NCBI RefSeq assembly: GCF_902167145.1
Contig: NC_050105.1
Coordinates: 136,137,988 to 136,201,987, forward strand
Source of the DNA: Zea mays
Taxonomy: Eukaryota > Streptophyta > Magnoliopsida > Poales > Poaceae
Direction: 5' to 3'
Length of the DNA stretch: 64,000 nt
Positions 55,297-64,000 of this stretch are shown here, in pieces (position 1 is the stretch's first letter; each line of letters starts with the position of its first letter). The notes below the pieces were generated by a model. It saw nothing but the letters and a program-made list of their open reading frames with translations. It ran no database searches and was not told the DNA's origin. Made by a program: the position numbers and the translations under genes.

Positions 55297-56144
55297 TTTA
55301 TTAGCTAGAGAGATCACAAGGAGTCTGAGAATGGTTGAACCACTATTGTTTTGCTAACAGTTCTCAACATAAATAGCAGTTGGTAGTCTAGCTATCAAAA
55401 TGAGGAAAATATATTATATATCTAAATATGATCCAGATAATGTTTCTGAATTTCTTATCAACAAAAAGTAACTTTGTTGTGGCATACATAATATGATGTG
55501 TCATGTTCTTCAATTACTGCCTCTATACCTATTAATTAAAAAATAGGAGCTTCTCAAATTATCCTCAACCAAAATTAATTGATTAGTACAGAAGAGTTGT
55601 TAATCACAAAAGAAAAGATAGGTATATGGTCAGGTGTCCACTTCGCCCATGATTATTATGCTTGTCATAAGTTGCACAGTCAGTGTGCGTCCAGGCTATG
55701 CTTGTGTCTGTTTAAACTTTGAAGGGTAGGTTAGACCTCAGCTGGCTGAGACGGAGGTAGTGCACATAGGTCAAGTTGCTCTGGTGACACAACCTAAATG
55801 GCTTGAAACATCTATGGAACCGATAAGTAAATAGGATATTACGAGATGAATCAATGCACAATGAAAGAAAATGAGTAGGGCGGACACATGTTATTTAACT
55901 ATGGTTGTTGTCTGAACAGAAATATGCATATTAAGGTAGGGCATAGATTGCTAATTACATGGTAGCCCATATGAACAGAACTAAAGATGTGTATCCTAAA
56001 GGCATGCATGTGTAAGAAAGGATAATGCATTTGATCTGTGATTTTGTGCTGCAACAATTTATAAAAGGCAAATGCGGATTTGGTTTGTTACTATCCAAAG
56101 CCAATGTGCGTAGTGAACGCAGAAACTCGGATATTTCTTGTGTA

Positions 56145-57856
56145 TCATGATGAAGATATATGTATGTGTGTAGATAAAATCAATGTGAGTAGCAAACTCA
56201 GTAACTTAGCTATTAATTGCATATCATGATGGAGATACACGTGTGTATATAAATGAATGTATCTATGGAACATGAACAGAAAATGTAAGTATAATCTTAT
56301 CTCAGCAGCAGGATGATCATGAACTACAGGAACAGTGGCAAGTTTAGACACAACGCATTGCAGTGGGTTATCAGTGGTCTGGAATTGGAAATGTGATTGT
56401 GTTTTGAGTCTGTCACACACGTACTATGACAGCCACCGAGCGACACCAGGACACAGTCCTGCCGACGGCACGGGCGCACTCGGTTCTGGAACGCTAGCTC
56501 CGATCAACAATGCGTCAATCTGCTGCTCCTCTTCAGGTTCGTACTCTAGACTGGGCACCTCCACGTTGTCTCTGCACACCATGAAAGCACAGATCAGCAA
56601 CGGGCGTGGTGGTTGCCTGGCTTTGGCTTTGGCCGATAGGTAGTCGTTGTAAACTGAATCAATGGTTGCTGACCTGACCAACCAGCCGGGATCGATAGAT
56701 TCCACAAAATTGTATTGTTTTTATAAACCTGATGCCACACTTTTGTCCCTGCATAGCACAAACCATGTACTTTGAATGAGCCAGAGCAGGCGCAGGTCGA
56801 CTCCATGGTGGAGGACCACTCATCCTCCTCGTGGCAAACATTTATCACTGCATAAAGATTTTGAGACAGTAATTGGTATTGAGACAGTTGAATGACTCAT
56901 CATTGGTATTTTGTAATACTTATTTGAGAATATTAGCTGCCCTACCATATGTATGGAACACAAACACTTATCATTGATTGTGGTACCAATAATAGGGAAT
57001 TTATGGCCATAACAAAAAAACTTTAATTTGACAGATTCAATACAGATAACCACGAAGTAACCTAATCATATAGTGAGATTCTCACTCCAAAAGACCACCG
57101 ATGTGTTCTGAAAGCAAAGTAAACAACATGAATAAATAAGCTGCCAAAAGCTAAAAGAACCTAAGTACCCATGTCTATGCATCAATGCTGAGAGCTTTCA
57201 GGCCTTCCTCATCTGCTACAATTCCTGAAATAGCTGCATTGTTGCAAGTGAGAAAAGCAAGCTAGCATGTCGAAGTGATTCTACAAAGCGTGTTGCAAAT
57301 TGTGGAAAGAGACAGAATACTTCAATTAATAGGTAAATTTATATAGACGTGATTGTAAACAAAAAATGGAAATGCTAAAGTCGACATGCATTTTGAAGGA
57401 AATATTTCTACTTTGCAAACCTTATTTGTATACCAAACCAAATTTGAATAGCCTAATAACGCATATGTCAATATACTGTTAATGACAATTTTAGTTAAAA
57501 AGCTAAGAAAATTTGAGTCCTTAATTTAGTGATCTTGTATTCCTGCGATGGCGCACCCGACAGAGGCGGCAATGTCTCCGGGGACGCGCTTGCCAAGGAT
57601 GAAGGTGTGTTGCAGGTACGTGGTGGGAAAGGATTGGAGGAGGCCGACCACGGGTGCGAGCTGGTGGAGCACAGTGAGAAAAGGAATAGGCGGAGGAGGC
57701 CAGGGCATGAGGGAGAGGTTGCGGACGCTTGACGCGTGCCGCGACGTGAATCGTGGTGGCACCGTGAAGCTCGGAGAGCACAGCAAAACGAGTCGTCTTT
57801 TAAGAATTCTGATATACGAGTCTTCGATTGCACAAGCTAACTAATGTTCCACACCA
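56145..57856. other. Helitron middle-right segment, unassigned
   Basis: Possible further captured pieces: about 56424-56848 (minus frame with IDSVYNDYLSAKAKARQPP) and 57529-57844 (GC-rich, frames on both strands). None gave a family I recognise. The stretch from 55297 to 56144 is AT-rich with nothing identifiable. Confidence 0.3.
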
Positions 57857-58068
57857 GGCTGTAGAGATCTAGGGAATGATTCGCATGGTCGTTACTGCTC
57901 GGATCGTGATGCCAAGGGCAATGGTGAGCCTTTCAGCAGACCGAATACTGTTCTCCATGCCATGCAAGCACTCTGCTTCCTTGGTGGGGCCAACTCAATC
58001 TTTGTTGATGAGAAACTTCTCACAACCGTGAACAACGAATTTGACGTGAACCAGGCGATGTTTACATT
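57857..58068 (+). pseudogene. C-terminal fragment of biotin synthase, captured
   Basis: It reads MIRMVVTARIVMPRAMVSLS, then ADRILFSMP, a frame slip, then LCFLGGANSIFVDEKLLTTV and NNEFDVNQAMF. This matches the C-terminal part of the TIM barrel of plant mitochondrial biotin synthase (VMPRAMVRLSAGR... in the real enzyme). The radical-SAM cysteines are not included. It lies about 200 bp from the Helitron 3' end. Confidence 0.85.
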
Positions 58069-58275
58069 CCGTTCACCTATATATGCCTATGCTATTCATT
58101 GACTCAATCATTGTAGCAAAAAAATTATATTGCACTCGCAAATATGATGTTCTTATATTCTCTACCAGATTTTTAAGCTATGTAAACTTACTTAACTTTT
58201 AAAAGATGCAACATGAGCATAGAACGACAATTAATGCTTCTACATCTCAATGTATCTTACCAATATACGTTGACT

Positions 58276-58303
58276 CCGTAGCAAAGCACGGGCATACATC
58301 TAG
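58276..58303 (+). other. Helitron 3' terminator hairpin and CTAG end
   Basis: CCGT pairs with ACGG around AGCAAAGC; the element ends GGCATACATCTAG with T next. It is the signal that ends rolling-circle transfer. Confidence 0.82.
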
Positions 58304-58346
58304 TTAGAGAAATAAGTGACATGCTTCCTTCATATTTAAATAAATT

Positions 58347-59836
58347 TGTCGACTTTTCGACCCCGGGGGGTCCCTGGACCGACAAGTAAATTGTCGTTGC
58401 GTGTCCCAGCCCAGATGGGTCGGCGCGAGACGGGACACAAAGGGGGAGAACGGTAAGGGGAAACCGCGGCCTTCGTGTTGTCATGCGCCAAGGGCGGATG
58501 GATGTGCTTGCAGTAGGGGGTTACAAGCGTTCGTGAGGGAGAGAGAGAGAGAGAGCGAGAGCCTTATGCGCTGGCCAACCTTTTTGTACGAGAGCCCTGG
58601 ACCTTCCTTTTATAGACGTAAGGAGAGGGCCCAGGTGTACAATGGGGGGTGTAGCAATGTGCTAACGTGTCTAGCAGAGAGGAGCTAGTGCCCTATGTAC
58701 ATGCCGTCGTGGTTGTCGGAGAGGTGTTGCTGCCCTGTTCATGTGATGTCGTGGCCGTCGGAGGAGAGCTGGAGCCCTGCGGAAGTACAGCTGTCGGGGC
58801 TGTCGGAGGAGAGCTGGAGCCCTGCGGAAGTACAGCTGTCGGGGCTGTCGGATCCTTGCTGACGTCTCCTTGCTGACGTAAGGGGCTGGGAGTTGCCGTC
58901 GTCATGGAGCGTGCAGGGTGTCATCATTACTTGTTTACTGGGGCGAGCCAGATGGGACGCCGGTCTTGTTCCCCGTAGCCTGAGCTAGCTAGGGGCAGGG
59001 TAATGATGGCCCCCCTGGCAACGTGGTCGGTCCGGGCCCGAGTTTGGGCGAGGTGGCGATTCCTCCGAGGTCGAGGTTGAGTCCGAGCCCTGGGGTTGGG
59101 CGAGGCGGAGTCCATCATCTTCCGAGGCCGAGGCCGAGTTCGAGCCCTGGGGTCGGGCGAGGCGGAGTCCATCGTCTTCCGGAGCCGAGGCTGAGTCCGA
59201 GCCCTAGGGTCGGGCGAGGCGGAGTTCATCGTCTTCTAAGTCGTGGTTGAGCCCGAGCCCTGGGGTCGGGCGAGGCGAAGTCCATCTTCTGAGGCCGAGA
59301 TGGGGGCCGAACCCTGGGGTCGGGTGAGGCGGAGCTTCCTATGTCGCCCGAGGCTGGACTTAGCCGCTGTCGACCTCACTCTGGCGAGTGGCACGGCAGT
59401 CGGAGCAGGGCAGGCGGCGCTGTATTACTGTCAGGTCGGTCAGTGGAGCGGCGAAGTGACTACGGTCACTTCGGCCTTGTCGACTGGAGCGCGCGTTAGG
59501 ATAAGATGTCAGGCGATCCTTGCATTAAATGCTCCTGCGATATGGTCGGTTGGTGTGGCGATTTGGCCAAGGTTGCTTCTCCGCGAAGCCTACCCGAGTT
59601 GTGCCTCGGGCGAGTCGACGGTGCGTCCGTTGCTTGAGGGGATCCTCGGGCGAGGCGTGAATCTTCCAGGGTCGGCTGTCTTTGCCCGAGGTCGGGCTCG
59701 GGCGAGGCGGGATCGTGTTCCTTGAGCGGAGCCTTGGCCTGAATCGCGCCCATCAGGCCTTCGCAGCTTTGTGCTGATGGGGTTTACCAGCTGAGATTAG
59801 GAGTCTTGGGGGTACCCCTAATTATGGTCCCCGACA
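58347..59836 (-). mobile_element. Solo LTR, Xilon/Flip type
   Basis: 1490 bp, from TGTCGACTTTTCGACC to GGTCCCCGACA. AAATT at 58342-58346 and 59837-59841 is a perfect 5-bp duplication, with no internal region. It is therefore the product of LTR-LTR recombination. A 48-bp direct duplication (GTCGGAGGAGAGCTGGAGCC) lies at about 58755-58850. It has fewer 57-bp repeats than its relatives. Confidence 0.93.
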
Positions 59837-59841
59837 AAATT

Positions 59842-61440
59842 AAATATTCTAATTCTGAATAAAACAAGCATATAACTCAGATAAATGCCATATATAATTA
59901 TTGCAGCAATGGACAGTAGCAATTCTAGAACATGTAAACATGTAAAATAGCATCTCAGGTCCATTTTATAATTAAACATGGCTTGCGGATGAAGAAGGCA
60001 GATTAAACAAATAAACATGATTGTTTATCTTAAAATATTGCTCTCAAAATAGCGGGTTGCTGTAATAAACAGCCCTCCAACGCAAAAAGGTGATCAGAGA
60101 TCCTCGACTAACGTGACAGTCCAATCTTACCAAATCAGGGTTTTAGATTAAATATTATGAGTCTAGAAATCAAGCATGAATATCAAGATCAAAACAGTGT
60201 GCACATGAATTAAGGAACAATAATGAACTTGAATAATCAGCTTGCACAATAGTGAAATAAATTACTAGGCATAAATAATATTACTGCTGAAAATAACAAT
60301 ACACTAAAACCCAGACTTTCACGTCGTCTCACTACACCGCTATCATCATCGAGCAATCAAATCCACCCACAGATTGCGCAATCACACCCAAGTAAATAAT
60401 ACTAGCAGATTGCACAAAATTACTTAATAAATATAGAGAGGTAACGAGTAACTCACAGCACGTAGAAAATCTACGTGGGAAGACCAACTCAGCGAACACA
60501 AGGTTCTGTCCCAGAAAACCAATTCCGCCGCCCACGTCCGGGCCTGCACGGCGGGAGGTTGACGGAGATACTAGAGTCGCTGCCGGAGCCAAAGGAGACG
60601 TCCACGGCACCAGCCCGAGAAGAGGAACACCGCGCAGCAGGGAGCCCAAGCACCAGGCCACGGTGGACAGAGACCAGATCAGACAGCACCACACAGGCGC
60701 ACGAAGGAGCAGCGAGGCACACAGAGGACCTTGCTGCAAGAACACAACACCTCCTCTAACTCCCGTGATCAATCACCAACAGAGAAACTACTCAGGCAAA
60801 CAGGAACTGGAATGATAGAGGAGCAGGGGATTGCTAGAGCACCCGTGTACTGATTCAACCAGAGAGAGAGGAGAAATAGCCGAGCCTGCAGAAGCCAGGG
60901 GAGAGCCCTTCCATTTAAGGAGACGACCACCAGGAAGATGCGCAGGAATCGCGAGGAAATCTCTCGAGAGCTGAACTACCGAGCAGATCCGAGCACCGCC
61001 AGGCTTCTTCCTCCTATGTGAGTACTGCGCACGTCCTGCCAGCCGCTTATCCAACCGGCTCCTCCACGAGACCTAGGAACCAGCCTGCCGGTGGGCTGCT
61101 CGGCCAACTGGGCCTTGATGCGGCCCACACGGCTGGCCTGTTTCTTTTTTTTAATAAGGGGAAAATCCGTTAAACAAACAGCAGATCCCCACCATTTTCA
61201 CTCTTATTTTCTGATCAATGTCATTGAGCTCCCGTACTGTTTATATACTACTTTTCGGCAGAGTTACTTGTTAGGTTTGAACCAAAGCCTATCCCAGTGT
61301 ACTCCAACCCTGCACGAGTAAGCGGAGGACTACGCCTTGATCCACAAACCCTAGTGTCAGATTCTTCGCACAAAAGGCACATAGTACTAGGCAGATTATC
61401 TGCTTCTCTTACGGGGCAGGGCGTTACGGTCATGCCCTTT
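59842..61440. other. Unassigned, possibly a decayed copia-type LTR in minus orientation
   Basis: 59842-60320 is AT-rich with no gene. 60440-61140 is GC-rich with pyrimidine-rich minus-strand sequence and many short frames, looking like an LTR leader with a TTAAATGG box at about 60912, but I could not find paired ends. 61141-61440 is unremarkable. It ends in CCTTT, the expected target duplication of the next element. Confidence 0.35.
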
Positions 61441-63171
61441 TGTCGGTGTTTCGAAACCCGGGGGTCCCTGAACCGACGAGTGAATTGTCGCCGCGTGCCC
61501 CAGCCCAGATGGGTCGGCGCGAGGCGGAACGCGAAGGGGGGAGAAAGCAGCCAGAGGGAGACAGGCGTGGGAGGTGGAACCCGCGGCCTTCGTGTTAGCC
61601 CCGCGCCCAGATCGGGTGCGCTTGCAGTAGGGGGTTACAAGCGTCCACGCGGGAGGGAGCGAGCGACCTTGCGCGAGCGCCGTCCCGTCCTTCCCCGCGC
61701 GGTCAACCCTCTGTAAGAGGGCCCTGGACCTCCCTTTTATAGGCGTAAGGAGAGGATCCAGGTGTACAATGGGGGTGTAGCAGTGTGCTAACGTGTCTAG
61801 CGGTGGAGAGCTAGCGCCCTAAGTACATGCCATCGTGGCAGCCGGAGAGGTTTTGGCACCCAGTTCGCGTGATGTCGTGGCCGTCGGAGGAGCGCTGGAG
61901 CCTGGCGGAAGGACAGCTGTCGGGGCTGTCGAGTCCTTGCTGACGTCCTCTTGCTTCCGTAAGGGGGCTGAGAGCCGCCGTCGTCACAGGGCATGCGGGG
62001 CGCCATCATTACTCGTATAGTGGAGCGAGCCAGATGGGACGCCGGTCTTGTTCCCCGTAGCCTAAGTCAGCTCGGGGTAGGGTAATGATGGTGCCTCCTG
62101 TCGACGTGGTCGGTCCGTGCCCTAGGTTGGGCGAGGTGGAGGCTCCTCCGAGGTCGAGGTCGAGTCTGTCTTCCAAGGTCGGGGTCGAGTCCGAGCCCCC
62201 GGGTCGGACAAGGCGGAGACCATCGGCTGAGGCCAGGGCTGAGTCCGAGCCCTGGGGTTGGGCGAAGCGGAGTTCGTCGTCCCTCGGGGCTGAGCCCGAG
62301 TCCGAGCTCTGGGGTCGGGCGAGGCGGAGTTCGTCGTCTTCCGGGGCTGAGCCCGAGTCCGAGCCCTGGGGTCGGGCGAGGCGGAGTTCGTCGTCTTCCG
62401 GGGCTGAGCTCGAGTCCGAGCCCTGGGGTCGGGCGGAGCGGAGTTCGTCGTCTTCCGGGGCTGAGCCCGAGTCCGAGCCCTGGGGTCGGGCGGAGCGGAG
62501 TTCGTCGTCTTCTAGGGCTGAGCCCAAGTCCGAGCCCTGGGGTCAGGCGGAGCGGTGTTCGTCGTCTTCCAGGGCTGAGCCCGAGTCCGAGCCCTGGGGT
62601 CGGGCGAAGCGGAGTTCGTCGTCTTCCGAGGCTGAGCCCGAGCCCGAGCCCTGGGGTCGGGCGGAGCGGAGTTTCCTATGACGCCTGAGGCCGGACTTGG
62701 CTGCTGTCAGCCTCACTCTGTCGAGTGGCTCAGCAGTCGGAGAGGCGCAGGCGGCGTTGTCCTCTTGTCAGACCGGTCAGTGGAGCGGCGAAGTGACTGC
62801 GGTCACTTCGGCTTTGTCGACTGGAGGGCGTACATCAGGATAAAGGTGTCAGGCCACCTTTGCATTAATTGCCCCTGCGATTTGGTCGGTTGGCGTGGCG
62901 ATTTGGCCAAGGTTGCTTCTTGGTGAAGACTGGGCCTCGGGCGAGCCGAAGGTGTGTCCGTTGCTGGAGGGGGTCCTCGGGCGAGACGTAGATCCTCCGG
63001 GGTCGGCTGCCCTTGCCCGAGGCTGGGCTCGGGTGAGGCGTGATCGCGTCCCTCGAATGGATCGATCCTTGACTTAATCGCACCCATCAGGCCTTTGCAG
63101 CTTTGTGCTGATGGGGGTTACCAGCTGAGATTTAGGAGTCTTGAGGGTACCCCTAATTATGGTCCCCGACA
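61441..63171 (-). mobile_element. 3' LTR of a second Xilon/Flip-type gypsy element
   Basis: 1731 bp, TGTCGG...CCGACA. On its right side, GCTCGGGGGCTAC touches the LTR start on the minus strand and is the polypurine tract, so the internal region continues rightwards beyond the window. The 57-bp tandem repeat spans about 62230-62670 in some eight copies. The TATA box is at about 61732-61741 (minus). Confidence 0.88.
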
Positions 63172-64000
63172 GTAGCCCCCGAGCCTCGAAGGGAGTGTTA
63201 ATACTCGCTTGGAGGCTTTTGCCGCAGTTTTTTGCAAGGGGACCAGCCTTTTTTGGTTGCATTTTGTTCCGATGGGTGCGCGCGAGCGCACCCGCCGGGT
63301 GTAGCCCCCGAGGCCTCGGAGGAGTAGTTTGACTCCTTCGAGGTCTTAGTGCGTTTCGCAACACTTCGGCTGGTCTGGTTGTTCCCTCATGCGAGCTGGC
63401 CATAGCCCGGGTGCACGGTCGGGTCCCAAGTTCTCGGGCTGGTATGTTGACGCTGTCAACGGTGTGGCCGGAGTCGGGTTTGCGAGAGCAGCCCCCGAGC
63501 CTCTGCACAGGGCGAGAGGACGGTCAAGGACAGACTCGTCTTTTTTACATATGCCCCTGTGTCGCCTTTCCGTAAGGAGGGGGGGAAAGCGCCATGTTGC
63601 CCTCGGAGGGCGCCGAACATGGTGTCTCCGGTGAGCTGCTGGCGGGTAATCCGAGTGGACGCCCGTGCCCCATTTGTTAGGGGTCGGCTAGAGGCCCAGA
63701 GGCGTGCTCCAAAAGTACCTGCGGGTGATCTGCCGGACCCGGTCCCCTTTTGATGGGGTCCGAGGGCTCGATGCCTCCCTCTGATGGGATTCCGTTACAA
63801 GATCGCTCCCGCTGGTCTCGGAAATGTCCTAGGGTACCTCGGGAGCGTAGCCCGAGCCTTGGTTATGTATCGAACGTACCCAGGGTCATCCCTCGCTCTG
63901 TGTCTGAGGCGACTGTGAACCCTTCGAGGGCCAGCCTACGAACCCCTGATCAGTAGTGGGCGCGGAGCCCGAGTGGCCTGAGGCGGCCGTTGAACCCTTC
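63172..64000 (-). mobile_element. 3' internal non-coding region of the second Xilon/Flip-type element
   Basis: No coding frame is evident. Two hairpin plus CGGGGGCTAC modules lie on the minus strand: one touching the LTR (about 63172-63222) and one at about 63300-63352, with GGGTGC...GCACCC palindromes beside the second. GCCCCCGAGCCTC at about 63491 may be a third. The layout mirrors the 3' end of Grande. Confidence 0.7.

Larger units (their letters stand above)
50503..58303 (+). mobile_element. Non-autonomous Helitron, 7.8 kb, with captured gene fragments
   Basis: The 5' end TCTCTACTACTATTAAGAG follows an A; the 3' end is a short hairpin (CCGT-AGCAAAGC-ACGG at 58276-58291) followed 9 bases later by CTAG, then a T. 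This is the A|TC...CTAG|T rule of maize Helitrons, and the 3' tail CCGTAGCAA(A/C)GCACGGGCA is the typical maize one as I recall it. There is no Rep/helicase. The contents are plus-strand exon fragments from at least four genes that keep splice sites and intron-like spacers. So this is a transduplicating, non-autonomous element. Confidence 0.88.

Overview
This window is plant nuclear DNA, almost certainly from maize (Zea mays) or a very close relative. The evidence is the transposon content: a Grande-type Ty3/gypsy element, an Opie/Ji-type Sirevirus (Ty1/copia), LTRs of the Xilon-Diguus/Flip type, a Cassandra TRIM carrying 5S rRNA sequence, a Helitron full of gene fragments, an L1-type LINE and several short hAT elements. 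Family names come from memory of maize repeats, not from a search. Only one gene looks intact and host-encoded: a receptor-like cytoplasmic kinase on the minus strand (29624-30679).

Layout, left to right. 1-2201: minus-strand Xilon/Flip-like gypsy element whose 5' LTR (520-2201) is joined directly to an integrase fragment; it sits inside the gag of a plus-strand Grande element (2202-14804). Grande carries a gag-pol broken by stop codons, two tandem-repeat arrays, antisense genes (one spliced and coiled-coil, one acidic with its own TATA box), three hairpin/polypurine modules and its 3' LTR (14176-14804). 14969-24494: a nearly intact, young minus-strand Sirevirus with 1251-bp LTRs that differ at seven sites and ATTTT target duplications; its pol is split by a 577-bp hAT element. 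24506-25427: a U2 snRNA pseudogene cut in two by a Cassandra TRIM (24595-25399, duplication CTTTG).

25428-31370: low-copy sequence with a MITE-like element, a hAT element (28942-29533, 8-bp duplication) and the kinase gene. 31371-35849: a LINE with overlapping ORF1/ORF2, two one-base frameshifts and one stop. 36524-46360: a full-length, decayed plus-strand gypsy element (duplication CTTAT) rich in CGGACNGTCCG palindromes, with a hAT element in its 3' LTR. 48330-48861: another hAT element. 50503-58303: a 7.8-kb Helitron with plus-strand fragments of an SR splicing factor, a tonoplast sugar transporter, a FIGL1-like AAA ATPase and biotin synthase, plus an internal inverted repeat. 58347-59836: a solo Xilon/Flip-type LTR (duplication AAATT). 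61441-64000: the 3' LTR and 3' internal end of another minus-strand element of that type.

The genes do not form an operon or pathway. The window is a stack of nested insertions, and exact target-site duplications let most of the insertion order be read: the Sirevirus and Cassandra landed in or beside the U2 pseudogene, hAT elements landed in the Sirevirus and the gypsy element, and the Xilon/Flip-like element landed in Grande. The most unusual signals are the antisense gene set in Grande, a hairpin plus CGGGGGCTAC module repeated in two different gypsy families, and CGGACNGTCCG palindromes shared by a copia LTR and a gypsy LTR and coding region.
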